Source: Chromatiaceae bacterium
GTDB lineage: Bacteria; Pseudomonadota; Gammaproteobacteria; Chromatiales; Chromatiaceae
Direction of reading: 5' to 3'
DNA: 39,224 nucleotides
Assembly: GCA_013426805.1 (NCBI GenBank)
Contig: JACDZG010000064.1
Span: 1-39,224 of the forward strand
Both the position numbers and the translations under genes were made by a program. Positions 30,862-39,224 of the stretch are shown here, piece after piece. A model generated the notes under the pieces. It made no database searches, had not been told where the DNA came from, and saw only the letters and a list, made by a program, of their open reading frames with translations. The number at the start of each line of letters is the position of its first letter. Positions within the stretch are counted from its first letter, which is position 1.

Positions 30862-32180
30862 ACGCGACACCCGGCAACGGCTTCGCGCCTTGGCTCGCGG
30901 ACGACGGACCCGCGGCGGATACCGGACTGGCATGGCTCGACAGTCGCCGCGCCCAGGCCCGTGCCCAGGTCCGCGATCAGGGCATTCCCACCAACAAGCA
31001 GGAGGCGTGGCGCTATACCAGCCTGACCCGACTCTTGGAGCAGGGCTTTACCCCGACCGCCAAGGCGGCCACCCCGCTGGAACCGCGGGACCTCGAACCC
31101 CTGTTGGTTCCGGGTCTGGAGGCGTATCGGGTGGTGCTGGTCAACGGCCGGTTCGTGCCTGGACTGTCCGACCTGCAGCACCTGCCGGCCGGGCTGCGGG
31201 TGGGTGGGCTGGCCCAGATCCTGAAATCCGACCCGGATGCGCTCAAAGACCGGCTCAATGGTGTCGCCGGCGAGGCGCAGCACCTGTTCGCCGCGCTCAA
31301 TACGGCCGGTTTGGACGACGGCGTGGTGGTTCTGCTGGAGCGCGGTGCCCAAGTGGAACGGCCCATCGAACTGATTCATCTGTCGGTCGGCATGGATGAG
31401 CCCCGCGTCGCTCAACCGCGTCATGTCGTCGCGCTGGAGGCCGGCGCCCAGGCCAGCCTGATCGAGCGCTATGTCAGTCTCGGTGAAGCGCTGTACTGCA
31501 CCAATTCGGTTCTGGAGTTGTCTTTGGGACGGGATGCGGTACTCAAGCACCAGCGCATTCAGACCGAAAGCGCCAATGCCTTCCATATCGCCGGGCTTTA
31601 TCTCAGTCTGGGGGCCGGCAGCCGCTATCAGTGTGTCAATGTCGGTCTAGGCGCCTCCTGGGCGAGAACCGATCTGAATGTGCGTTTTGCCGGTGAGCAT
31701 GCCGAGTGCGATCTCCAGGGGCTCTATCTGGCCGGTGACCGTCAATTGATGGATTTTCACCTGGATGTGGATCATCGCCTGCCGCAGTGCAGCAGCCGGG
31801 AGAACTTCAAAGGGATTCTCTACGGCAAGGGCCGGGCGGTTTTCGACGGGCGGGTCTATGTCGCCAAAGACGCCCAGCGGACCGATGCCGCCATGTCCAA
31901 CCGTAACCTGTTGCTGTCGGAAGGGGCGGAGATCGATACCAAGCCCCAGTTGGAGATCAATGCCGACGATGTGAAGTGCAGTCACGGGACGACGGTCGGG
32001 CAGATCGAGCCGGAACAGTTGTTCTATCTGCGTTCGCGCGGCATCAGTGCACCGCTGGCCCGGCGCATGCTGTGTCTGGGCTTCGCCGGTGAAATACTGG
32101 ATTGTCTGACCCCGGAGGCCCTGCGCGATCAGGTCGCGGAACAGGTGGGCAGCCGGTTGGAGCAGGCGCCGATCGATTAG
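30858..32180 (+). CDS. sufD: Fe-S assembly protein SufD
   Basis: The 440-residue protein has the SufD landmarks NKQEAWRYTSL near the N-terminus, FKGILYGKGRAVFDG, and VKCSHGTTVGQIEPEQLFYL, where the His corresponds to the functional histidine of SufD. It pairs with SufB in SufBC2D. The ATG overlaps the sufC stop as ATGA. Length is in the usual range (about 420-450). Confidence 0.95.
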   Translation: MNATPGNGFAPWLADDGPAADTGLAWLDSRRAQARAQVRDQGIPTNKQEAWRYTSLTRLLEQGFTPTAKAATPLEPRDLEPLLVPGLEAYRVVLVNGRFVPGLSDLQHLPAGLRVGGLAQILKSDPDALKDRLNGVAGEAQHLFAALNTAGLDDGVVVLLERGAQVERPIELIHLSVGMDEPRVAQPRHVVALEAGAQASLIERYVSLGEALYCTNSVLELSLGRDAVLKHQRIQTESANAFHIAGLYLSLGAGSRYQCVNVGLGASWARTDLNVRFAGEHAECDLQGLYLAGDRQLMDFHLDVDHRLPQCSSRENFKGILYGKGRAVFDGRVYVAKDAQRTDAAMSNRNLLLSEGAEIDTKPQLEINADDVKCSHGTTVGQIEPEQLFYLRSRGISAPLARRMLCLGFAGEILDCLTPEALRDQVAEQVGSRLEQAPID

Positions 32181-32232
32181 CGGTTTCTCTGCCTGGTTCG
32201 AGGTCGTCATGCAAGTCGTAGAGAGGTCTCCA

Positions 32233-32634
32233 ATGAATCGTTTGGCTCGCTTCGCGGGATTCGGCCGGCATCACGCGGTGCCGGATGACACCCGCCACCA
32301 TGAGGATGTGGCCGTTGAGCGGATGGACGCGGAAGAGTTGCGCGAGCCGATCATCGCCGCGCTGCGCGAGGTCCATGATCCCGAGATCCCGGTCAACATC
32401 TATGACCTGGGACTCATCTATAAGATCGCGATCAGTGATCGCGGTGACGTGAATATCGACATGACACTCACCGCCCCGGCCTGCCCGGTGGCCGGGATGA
32501 TGCCGCTGATGGTCAAAGATGCGGTGGCTTCAGTGGAAGGCGTCGGCGAGGTCCAGGTGGAGCTGGTCTGGGACCCGCCCTGGAACCAGTCCAACATGAG
32601 TGACGAGGCCAAGCTGCAGCTGGGGATGCTGTGA
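32233..32634 (+). CDS. sufT: SufT-like DUF59/MIP18 protein
   Basis: The 133-residue protein contains a DUF59 domain: LREPIIAALREVHDPEIPVN, IYDLGLIYKI, then TLTAPACPVAG with the conserved reactive Cys, and VWDPPWN. SufT/MIP18 proteins help deliver Fe-S clusters to targets. A short N-terminal extension precedes the domain. The ATG at 32233 is preferred over 32209 because GAGAGG lies about 6 bases before it. It follows sufD by 52 bases. No sufS, sufE, sufA or sufU is present next to it in the window. Confidence 0.85.
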   Translation: MNRLARFAGFGRHHAVPDDTRHHEDVAVERMDAEELREPIIAALREVHDPEIPVNIYDLGLIYKIAISDRGDVNIDMTLTAPACPVAGMMPLMVKDAVASVEGVGEVQVELVWDPPWNQSNMSDEAKLQLGML

Positions 32635-32684
32635 CGCGTGCGCTTGGTGCGACATCACGCCGGGCCGGGGCTCAGTCTTCCAAG

Positions 32685-33917
32685 TCAGGGCTGTTGATTC
32701 ACGGGGTTGTGTTCCGGTTCGGTGGGGGGGGGTGACAACCGGCATTCAGTGGGGTCGAGGCGGGCACCCAGCGCCGGGTTCGTGGCGCACAGCGACTTCA
32801 GGATCGCTTGGATGCGGATCGCCTTGTTGAAGTTGTCGATCGGCTTGCAGGTTTGTTGATCCAGGTCGCGCCCCTGATGATGAAGCGCCGCGACGGCGCC
32901 GTGCCGATCGAATATAGGGGCACCGGAACTGCCGGGATTCGACCCGCAGTCATGGTAGAGACGGACATCGCCGCTATCCGCGATCCATCCCGGCGCGGGC
33001 GTTCGCAGCACCGTGCAGTGATCACTCAGTTGCTTTGGCAAACAGGCCATATGGTGAATCAGGCGCAGCGTGTCGTCGGTTGTTGTCGGCGACCCGGCTG
33101 CGACGAGCTGCGCCGGGCGCACCGGCCCGGACCCCGCGAGCGGAGCGATCCGCAGGAGCGCGAAGTCGAGTTCCCGGCTCGTCGCCAGCACCTCGTTACA
33201 CTGGTACTCTTGGCCGTTCCTATCGCCATCCCATGAGAAATCGATGAGCGTTCGCGCACAGCGATCGGGGTTCCAGAAGAACCGCTTGTCGCGGTCCGGC
33301 AAACCGCCACAGTGCCAGTTCGTCAGGAACAGGTCATCAGCGACCGCCACGCCGGTGCAGCACCAGGACTGCCGGTCCTCGCTCGACGTGAGCAGACCGA
33401 CGGAGTCGCCCAGCCGCTGTGCGGCCTCGGGCCCGTTGGGGTAGAGGGGGCGCGGCGGCGCCTGCGCGTTGATGAGTGAGTAGAACGTCTTTTCACCGCT
33501 GCTCGGCATGGCGATGTACTCCGTGACCTCGATTGCGGTGTCCGCGGCGGCGCCGATCAGGTCCAGCATGGCGCGGGAGCCGTCGATGCGGCGCGTCCAC
33601 AGGGTCGGCGAGCCGCCGAAGTCCGCGGGGCGTATGATTTGCGCGGCGCGGCCGGCACCATCCCGGACCACGAGGTACCAGGGCGCGGCGCCGGCGGCGC
33701 GCAGCAGGAACCGGATCCGCAGGTATTTTGCGCCGTCCTCCTCAACCCGCGGCTGCACGCGGATATCTTTTCCGCGCTCCCGTTGTTTTCCGAACTCGGT
33801 GCCGCCCACCAGCGCACCGCACTCGGCTGCCGTCGCCCGCGGGTTGAGGTCGGCGGCAAGGACCGCAAGGACCGCAAGGACAGTGAATAACGCGCGTCGG
33901 CGCCGACACTGATTCAC
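32685..33917 (-). CDS. Secreted trypsin-like serine protease
   Basis: The 410-residue protein starts with a Sec signal peptide (RRRR n-region, then ALFTVLAVLAVLA and a cut near ATAAE). After an N-terminal domain of about 160 residues comes a chymotrypsin-like fold: His202 in LTNWHCG, Asp251 in ELDFALLR and Ser331 in NPGSSGAP, a complete triad. Several Cys suggest disulphides. GTG at 33917 overlaps the subtilase stop as GTGA and has AGAAGG 8 bases upstream; GTG at 33926 is the alternative. It is the last gene of a three-protease operon. A Pro-rich C-terminal tail ends the protein. Confidence 0.85.
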   Translation of the reverse strand: MNQCRRRRALFTVLAVLAVLAADLNPRATAAECGALVGGTEFGKQRERGKDIRVQPRVEEDGAKYLRIRFLLRAAGAAPWYLVVRDGAGRAAQIIRPADFGGSPTLWTRRIDGSRAMLDLIGAAADTAIEVTEYIAMPSSGEKTFYSLINAQAPPRPLYPNGPEAAQRLGDSVGLLTSSEDRQSWCCTGVAVADDLFLTNWHCGGLPDRDKRFFWNPDRCARTLIDFSWDGDRNGQEYQCNEVLATSRELDFALLRIAPLAGSGPVRPAQLVAAGSPTTTDDTLRLIHHMACLPKQLSDHCTVLRTPAPGWIADSGDVRLYHDCGSNPGSSGAPIFDRHGAVAALHHQGRDLDQQTCKPIDNFNKAIRIQAILKSLCATNPALGARLDPTECRLSPPPTEPEHNPVNQQP

Positions 33918-36082
33918 CGCGGGCACCTTCTGGTGCCGATTGAAATAACGGGGTTACCGATCACGTCAACGATCTCGGCGAGACTGAGGATGACCCCATC
34001 CTTGAGTTGCAGGAGGGGCTGATTCACGCCTTTCTCGTCGTCCGGTCCGCGCACCGGTGTCAGTGCGCCGGGGCCGAACAGCTTGAGCCGCCATTCCGCC
34101 GGGTCCGGTTCGCCATCGATCCGCTGCTCCGCGCGAAAAAAGAACCAGCCCGCGGCGGCGGAGCCCTCGTTCGCGCGCACGATCCGGCGGACGAACTGGG
34201 CGGGTAGAATCGCGTCCGTACTCACCAGATTGCCGGTATCGGTGCGTCCCACCGCCAGGGAGTCGTCGCACCAGCCGACGATCTCCACCGGTTGGTAGCC
34301 CTCCTCGCCCCGTCGCCGCAGCCAGATGCGGGATGCATCGAGCAGCGCGACCGCGGGATCGACGATGCCGGTCGCGAGCCTCCCGCTCTGCCCTTCGAAG
34401 ACCACCGGTCTGGAGGTCAGTTGCAGGCGAGCCTTCACGGCGTCCGGTGATGACAGTGCGCCATGGGTGTCGTTGCTCCAGATCGCGGCGGCCAAGCCCC
34501 CGACGAATGCGGCTGCCGGTGACGTACCGCTCATCAGGGTATAGCCGCTGTTGAGGTAAGTCGTCGGCACGTCGCGACCCGGCGCGGCGACATGCACCAG
34601 TGTTGCGGAGCGGTTCGCGTTCGCCAGCAGGGTCGCGTCCCCGGTGGTGCATGAATCACAGGCCGTGACCACTAGGACGTGCGGTGCCCGCCCGAGACTC
34701 ATCGGCCGCCAGGTCAGCGCGGTATCGGTGAGTTCGATCCCCTTCGCGCCGGCCTGGCCGGCGGCCACCACCCAGAGGCTCCGTTGCGTCGCGGCCACCG
34801 CCTGGGTCAGTCCGCTCGGGCTGCCCGCATCGTCCGACCAACTGGTCGCGACCACGTAGATCCGGCGCTGAGGTTCGTGCGCTGTTTCGATGATGGTGTC
34901 GGAGGTCGGCGTGTCCGCCGTCTCCTGGATGGGCTCCACCCGCGCGGGGGCCGCGGGGAAGACGCCGGTCAAACCCCGTCGGTTCGCCTGGGCGTGAATG
35001 ATGCCGAGAAGTCCGTTGGCGTGGCCGAGTTGCTGATGATCGCGGGCGAAGCTGCAATCGTCATCGGCAGTCCAGGTGTTTGAGAAGTCGGGGTGGGCGG
35101 TCGACGCGTTGTGATCCAAGATGATCACCCGCGGGCAGTCGCCCTGCCGACAGGTCGGCATGTACCAGTCCCGCTCCCCAGGAAAATCAAGCAATCGCCG
35201 CAGGTCGCCCTCCTGGCCGTCCGGACAGCATCCGTGATGGGTATTCACATAGTTCTCGAAATCCCGCGGGTGCAGCGCGATCGATGGGGCAGTCTCACCG
35301 TCGGTAGGGCTTCCGCGCGTGTCGCAATCGAGCGCGTACGACTTCGCGGGTTCTTGACTCGCATAGCCCACCAGGCGGGCGTTGACGTCGGCGAGTCCCA
35401 CCAACACCGGATCGCGGGAAAGCGCTCGGGCGTTTTCCTCATCAACCGGGATGCGGACGGCGTAACGGATGAGTTCGATGTTCTCGAGGTAGGTACAGTC
35501 GTCGCGTGGCCGCGGCACCGCGACCCAGGGAATACCGAGCTTACCCAAGGCCGCCGCCGCCGTATCGCCGCAGCGGACGGACACCTCGTCTTGTTTCGTT
35601 TCCACGGTAATCGCCGGTACCCAGAGGCGTTGATCGATCTGGATTCGCTCGAGATCGACGCCGGGATTCAGCGCCGCGGCGAGCGCCATCAAGCTGTTCG
35701 GGCAAGGGGCGGGGCGCTCGGGTGCAATCAGGTGATTGCCGATGCGTTTCAACCAGTTCTCCCGAGGGGGCGGCCACTGCGTCGCGCCGATCAGGATCTG
35801 ACACACGCGCTCACCCGCCGCGACCACGTGTGGCCGCTTGGGCAGCCAGCCAAGGGCGTTGACCTGACGCAGCGCCTCACCGAGACGCTCGGGACCTTGA
35901 ACCTCGCGGTTTGTCACACGGATCTCGACGCCACGGAAGACGGCTGGCGCCGCGACTGTCAAGCCCGCGGGTTCGGCTGCCGACGGCTGCGGTGAGTCGA
36001 TGGGGGCCGCGATACCCGCGGCTCGGAACAGGGTGTACGCGACCAAACAGAGTGTCGGCGTCCACAGGAACCGGTGGCTCAT
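33914..36082 (-). CDS. Secreted subtilase with long N-terminal region
   Basis: The 722-residue protein has a signal peptide (SHRFLWTPTLCLVAYTLFRA). An N-terminal region of about 300 residues includes a LysM-like segment (LNPGVDLERIQIDQRLWVP, about 138-156). The subtilisin domain has Asp323 (IILDHNAS), His354 (LGHANGLLGI) and Ser521 (MSGTSPAAAFVGG). The oxyanion-hole Asn of the canonical AAGN motif is replaced by Gln443 (VVAAGQAG), which may lower activity. A C-terminal beta-rich region follows. ATG at 36082 is chosen because GGAGA lies 9 bases upstream, 5 bases after the matrixin stop. It is coupled on both sides with the other proteases. Confidence 0.85.
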   Translation of the reverse strand: MSHRFLWTPTLCLVAYTLFRAAGIAAPIDSPQPSAAEPAGLTVAAPAVFRGVEIRVTNREVQGPERLGEALRQVNALGWLPKRPHVVAAGERVCQILIGATQWPPPRENWLKRIGNHLIAPERPAPCPNSLMALAAALNPGVDLERIQIDQRLWVPAITVETKQDEVSVRCGDTAAAALGKLGIPWVAVPRPRDDCTYLENIELIRYAVRIPVDEENARALSRDPVLVGLADVNARLVGYASQEPAKSYALDCDTRGSPTDGETAPSIALHPRDFENYVNTHHGCCPDGQEGDLRRLLDFPGERDWYMPTCRQGDCPRVIILDHNASTAHPDFSNTWTADDDCSFARDHQQLGHANGLLGIIHAQANRRGLTGVFPAAPARVEPIQETADTPTSDTIIETAHEPQRRIYVVATSWSDDAGSPSGLTQAVAATQRSLWVVAAGQAGAKGIELTDTALTWRPMSLGRAPHVLVVTACDSCTTGDATLLANANRSATLVHVAAPGRDVPTTYLNSGYTLMSGTSPAAAFVGGLAAAIWSNDTHGALSSPDAVKARLQLTSRPVVFEGQSGRLATGIVDPAVALLDASRIWLRRRGEEGYQPVEIVGWCDDSLAVGRTDTGNLVSTDAILPAQFVRRIVRANEGSAAAGWFFFRAEQRIDGEPDPAEWRLKLFGPGALTPVRGPDDEKGVNQPLLQLKDGVILSLAEIVDVIGNPVISIGTRRCPR

Positions 36083-36087
36083 GGCGT

Positions 36088-36948
36088 TCAATCTCCGTAT
36101 TTCGCTTGATGCGCTCGAATGTCCGACGGTGTCAGTTGGAACTTGAGATCGCGCTTGCCGCCGCACAGGTAATGCATGACGGAGCGCGAGTCGTATGCGG
36201 TGAGTCGGCGCCAGGTCCCGCCCTCGCGGTAACATCCGGGGATGCCCTCGATATGTTCATGACGGTAGCCAAGGATATGACCAAGTTCATGTCGCAAGAT
36301 GCCGACCGGATCGTAACGGGTGGTGAAGTAGCTCTGATCGATGACCAACACCATGTTCGCGGCCTCGTCGGAGGGAAAAAACGAGGTTGCGAGCAGGCCG
36401 CCGCTGCTCACCTTGCGGACGACGAAGTGCATGGGTTTGCGGCGCGGCCGCTGCACGGCATCGTTGAGTCGGAACGACAGTCCGCACGACGGGCACGCAT
36501 CGATCCAGGCTTTGGCGGCTTTCGCCAGGTTCTCCTGGACGATGGCAGCCTGTCCCGGACCAAACGAGGCGCGGTCGATCGAATAGCTGAGCTTGCGGTT
36601 ATCCCGCGGCCAGATGTCGTCGCGACCCGCGCTCGTGTTCACGATCAGTTCATTAGACAGGAGCGGTGCGCCGCCGGACGCGGCATTGACCAGATAGTCC
36701 CGCAGTTGCTGGTCGGTCAGCAGCAGATCACCTTCCACCACGTAACGATCATCATACCGTGGCAGAGTCGCGGCGAATGCGGCACGGCGTGCGGTATCGT
36801 AAGGATCACCGAGTGCCGCGCGCAGCACCCGTTCGGCCTGTGCACGCCCGTCGTCGGGGTCCTCGGTCGCGGCCGGTCCGTTCGGATCAAGCACTAGGAA
36901 CAGCGAGACCAATCCCCAGCCAAACCTTCGCGCGGTTTTCATTTTCAT
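36088..36948 (-). CDS. Secreted matrixin-like zinc metalloprotease
   Basis: The 286-residue protein has a short signal peptide (RRFGWGLVSLFLVL) and a C-terminal zincin domain: HELGHILGYRH with His220, Glu221, His224 and His230, and a Met-turn S-V-M-H-Y (Met258). This is the HExxHxxGxxH metzincin signature, closest to matrixin-like proteins. A pro-region of about 100 residues lies between. The ATG at 36948 or 36942 follows GAGGGAG; the frame is open further but without a signal peptide. It is the first gene of the protease operon and is divergent from the SulP gene. Confidence 0.85.
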   Translation of the reverse strand: MKMKTARRFGWGLVSLFLVLDPNGPAATEDPDDGRAQAERVLRAALGDPYDTARRAAFAATLPRYDDRYVVEGDLLLTDQQLRDYLVNAASGGAPLLSNELIVNTSAGRDDIWPRDNRKLSYSIDRASFGPGQAAIVQENLAKAAKAWIDACPSCGLSFRLNDAVQRPRRKPMHFVVRKVSSGGLLATSFFPSDEAANMVLVIDQSYFTTRYDPVGILRHELGHILGYRHEHIEGIPGCYREGGTWRRLTAYDSRSVMHYLCGGKRDLKFQLTPSDIRAHQAKYGD

Positions 36949-37093
36949 GCTCCCTCGGCGCTGTGCGTCACCTGCGCTGATTTTATACCCAAGGCGTGCG
37001 GATTTTGGGTCTTCCGTGCTCAATGACGGTCTGGGAGCGAATGCATGGTCTGGAACTGCTAGAATCGCGAGCATCATCAGACATCAGCGGTCA

Positions 37094-38842
37094 ATGGTGC
37101 CAACCATGGACAGGATTCCCACGTCGGTTTGGGTGGATCGGATCGGGCGCTTTGCCCCCGGCGTGTCGGCGCTCGTGCGCTATCAGCCGCGGGACCTGCC
37201 CCACGATCTGATCGCGGGTCTCTCGGTGGCAGCGGTGGCGTTGCCGGTGGGCGTGGCCTACGCGCAGCTCGCCGGATTCGACCCGGTGATCGGGCTCTAC
37301 TCCAGCATGTTGCCGCTGTTGGCCTATGCCCTGTTCGGCACCTCCCGCCAGTTGGTGGTCGGGCCGGATGCCGCCACCTGCGCCCTGATTGCCGCCAGCG
37401 TGGCACCCCTGGCCGGAGCCGATCCGGCCCTCTACCTCTCACTCTCCGCGGCGCTGGCCCTGGTCGCGGGGTTCATATGTATCGCCGCCAGCTTCCTGCG
37501 CCTGGGTGCGCTCGCGGATTTTCTCTCCAATCCGATCCTGGTGGGCTTCCTAAATGGCATCGCCCTGCACATCATCCTCGGTCAGATCGGCAAACTCTTC
37601 GGCCTGACCCTGTCGGCTCCCGGCATCATTCCGCGCGGCCTGGAGTTCGTCGGCAAGCTCGGGTCAACCCACCTGCCGACCCTGGCGGTGGGGGTGGCCA
37701 CGGTGGCGGTCCTGGTTCTGACCCCGCGTTGGTGGCCCCGTCTGCCGACGGCCCTGATCGCCATCGTCGCGGCCGCGGCGGCCACCGCACTGTTAGGACT
37801 GGATGCCCAGGGGGTGGCAGTGGTCGGGCCGGTTCCGGCGGGTCTGCCGGTGCTGCGGCTGCCCGAGATCCCGCTTGACTTGATCGACGAGGTCCTGGGA
37901 GCGGCGGCCGCCATCGCCCTGATCAGCTTCACCAGCACCATGCTGACCGCGCGCAGCTTTGCCGCCAAGAACCGCTACGATATCGACGTCGACCGTGAGT
38001 TCACCGCCCTGGGAGCGGCCAATATCGCTTCCGCCCTCTCCCAGGGGTTCGCGATCAGCGGGGCGGATTCGCGGACCGCCATGAGCGATGCCGTCGGCGG
38101 ACGCACGCAAGTCACCGGCATCGTCTCGGCAGCGGCCATCGCCCTGGTGCTCCTCGTCTTTACCCAGCCGCTGAGCTATGTTCCGATCGCGGCCCTGGGG
38201 GCGGTGCTGATCAAGGCGTCGCTGTCACTCATCAATGTGCCGGCGCTCAGACGTTTCTGGCTGCTCGACAAGAAGGAGTTCGGTCTATCGCTGGTGGCAA
38301 CCCTGGGCGTGGTCTGGGTGGGCGCCATCGACGCGATCCTGATCTGCGTGGCCCTTGCGCTGCTGCGCTTTGTGAAATCCACCGCGCGGCCGCGGGTGGA
38401 ACTGTTGGGATTGCTCAAGGGGAACGCCGGGTTCCACGCCACCGACTTTGACCCGGCGGTACGGACGACGCCCGGGCTGGTGCTGTGGCGCTTCAATTCG
38501 GCCTTGGTGTTTTTCAACGCCAATTACTTCAAACGCGAAGCGGTGAAAGCGATGAACACGGAGGGACCTGATTTGAAGTGGTTTGTCATTGACTTTCTGC
38601 CCCTCGGCCGGCTGGACCTGACCGGGCTCGACGCCGTGCAAGAGGTCCGCGAAGAACTGCACCGGCGCGGCGCCCAACTGGTCATCGCCGGCCGCGGCGG
38701 GGAGATCGTGCGTGAACTGGATCGGCTCGGACTCCCGCGGAACCTGCTGGGCGACCGCTACTTCCCGACCCTGCGGCAAGCGCTGCGCGCCTATCGAACC
38801 GAGGTGATGACCGGCGGCGCGGTTGAGGACCGGTTGCCGTGA
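37094..38842 (+). CDS. SulP-family anion transporter with STAS domain
   Basis: The 582-residue protein has about ten or more hydrophobic segments with the SulP signature region (AGLSVAAVALPVGVAYAQLA, then GLYSSMLPLLAYALFGTSRQ) and a C-terminal STAS domain (about 440-560: VLWRFNSALVFFNANYFK, DFLPLGRLDLTGLDAV). The family carries sulfate, bicarbonate or other anions across the inner membrane. For an autotrophic sulfur oxidiser, either sulfate or bicarbonate fits, and the sequence alone cannot decide. Starts at 37094 and 37106 are both possible; neither has a strong ribosome binding site. TAGAAT at 37060-37065 could be a -10. It is transcribed divergently from the protease operon. Confidence 0.9.
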   Translation: MVPTMDRIPTSVWVDRIGRFAPGVSALVRYQPRDLPHDLIAGLSVAAVALPVGVAYAQLAGFDPVIGLYSSMLPLLAYALFGTSRQLVVGPDAATCALIAASVAPLAGADPALYLSLSAALALVAGFICIAASFLRLGALADFLSNPILVGFLNGIALHIILGQIGKLFGLTLSAPGIIPRGLEFVGKLGSTHLPTLAVGVATVAVLVLTPRWWPRLPTALIAIVAAAAATALLGLDAQGVAVVGPVPAGLPVLRLPEIPLDLIDEVLGAAAAIALISFTSTMLTARSFAAKNRYDIDVDREFTALGAANIASALSQGFAISGADSRTAMSDAVGGRTQVTGIVSAAAIALVLLVFTQPLSYVPIAALGAVLIKASLSLINVPALRRFWLLDKKEFGLSLVATLGVVWVGAIDAILICVALALLRFVKSTARPRVELLGLLKGNAGFHATDFDPAVRTTPGLVLWRFNSALVFFNANYFKREAVKAMNTEGPDLKWFVIDFLPLGRLDLTGLDAVQEVREELHRRGAQLVIAGRGGEIVRELDRLGLPRNLLGDRYFPTLRQALRAYRTEVMTGGAVEDRLP

Positions 38843-38850
38843 CGAAAGAG

Positions 38851-38887
38851 CCCCAACGCCAATCATCGGCGGGCGGCGATGTTGGGG
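38851..38887 (+). terminator. Imperfect inverted repeat after the SulP gene
   Basis: CCCCAAC (38851-38857) pairs with GTTGGGG (38881-38887), and inner ATCG/CGAT extend the stem with a bulge. It begins 9 bases after the SulP stop. There is no T-tract, so terminator function is only possible. Confidence 0.4.
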
Positions 38888-38982
38888 TGCGACGTGAAAT
38901 CGAGGCTGGGCTGGCGGACAGCGATGAAGGTCGGACCCGACCGGTTGAAGATATGATGCGGTCGTTCGGCATCGCGGAGTGA
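38887..38982 (+). pseudogene. Antitoxin C-terminal remnant
   Basis: The frame from GTG reads V-R-R-E-I-E-A-G-L-A-D-S-D-E-G-R-T, then PVEDMMRSFGIAE, and stops with TGA at 38980-38982. It matches the C-terminus of ParD/RHH-type antitoxins (x-I-x-x-G-L-x-D-x-x-x-G-R). The DNA-binding N-terminus is missing. It sits directly before a ParE-like remnant, the expected order for a TA pair. Confidence 0.5.
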
Positions 38983-38988
38983 TCTTAG

Positions 38989-39186
38989 ACAGCGCGTGCG
39001 GAAGCGCGCCTGCGGCGTATACAGGAATACATTGCGGAAGATAACCCATCCGCCGCGTCGCGCATGATCGAACGTTCTCAAGCGCTCGCTGACGATTGGA
39101 ATAATGCTCGGACAGATCGCCTTTACTTATTTTGCCACTCTCCTGCGCGTCCCCGAGCAATTAAACGTGGCGTCTTTAAGAGGTAG
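38989..39186 (+). pseudogene. ParE-like toxin N-terminal remnant
   Basis: Right after an in-frame TAG the frame reads T-A-R-A-E-A-R-L-R-R-I-Q-E-Y-I-A-E-D-N-P, then SAASRMIERSQALADDW. This is the first two helices of a RelE/ParE toxin. The start codon and first strand are absent, and after about 37 residues the similarity stops. The frame ends at 39186. It is a dead toxin gene, six bases after the antitoxin remnant. Confidence 0.55.
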
Positions 39187-39224
39187 CCCCGGATGCCACT
39201 TGATTTCAAGGTCCATGGTGGTTC

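Noticed and set aside
39193-39224. A possible start of a new gene (ATG at 39193, frame open to the window end).
   Set aside because: Only ten codons are visible; too little to support a call.

Overview
The window is GC-rich, gene-dense gammaproteobacterial DNA that looks like a purple sulfur bacterium of the Chromatiaceae. This is inferred from the overall flavour: GLD-E-E-R-L-R tandem-repeat protein tails, many decayed toxin-antitoxin (TA) modules, paired P-loop ATPases with TPRs, and a TIR-STAND protein. No rRNA or marker gene fixes the taxon, and no tRNA, rRNA or CRISPR array was seen.

Left accessory region (1-11.8 kb). The window opens in the 3' end of a gene built of 27-bp repeats. Next comes a graveyard of mobile and TA remnants: an ISAzo13-like transposase scrap, a ParE toxin with its middle deleted beside a complete-looking antitoxin, a VapC tail and a HigA head. 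Two overlapping ATPase genes follow; the first is internally deleted, the second has TPRs. On the minus strand a TIR-STAND-transmembrane protein is coupled to a multi-pass membrane protein, a plausible defence pair. A duplicated 0.28-kb 3' end of the TPR-ATPase brackets that pair. An AAA/DUF4143 ATPase lies between ~68-bp direct repeats. An SCP2-like protein and a cysteine-rich lipoprotein close the region.

Iron uptake (11.8-15.6 kb, minus). fbpA-fbpB-fbpC encode a periplasmic ferric-binding protein, a fused permease and an ATPase. A Fur-like palindrome lies upstream of fbpA.

Cyclitol/glycan cluster (15.9-27.9 kb). Eight plus-strand genes follow one sigma70-like promoter: a DegT/StrS aminotransferase, a GT4 glycosyltransferase, a nucleotidyltransferase with an extra C-terminal domain, two SDR epimerase/dehydratases, a sugar-phosphate cyclase resembling 2-epi-5-epi-valiolone synthase (EEVS), a ROK kinase and a GH4-type NAD-dependent enzyme. 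Two convergent minus-strand genes encode a radical SAM/SPASM protein and a DUF1972-type GT4. The enzyme classes match the logic of C7-cyclitol (validamycin/acarbose-type) biosynthesis: cyclise sedoheptulose 7-phosphate, phosphorylate, tailor, activate with a nucleotide, aminate, glycosylate. This is the most interesting part of the window. A Calvin-cycle autotroph would have sedoheptulose 7-phosphate at hand.

Fe-S assembly and secreted proteases (28.5-38.8 kb). sufB-sufC-sufD and a SufT-like gene run on the plus strand behind a clear promoter. On the minus strand is a tight three-gene operon of exported proteases from three catalytic families: matrixin-like metalloprotease, subtilase and trypsin-like protease. 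A SulP-type anion transporter with a STAS domain diverges from it. The right edge holds another decayed ParD/ParE-like module.
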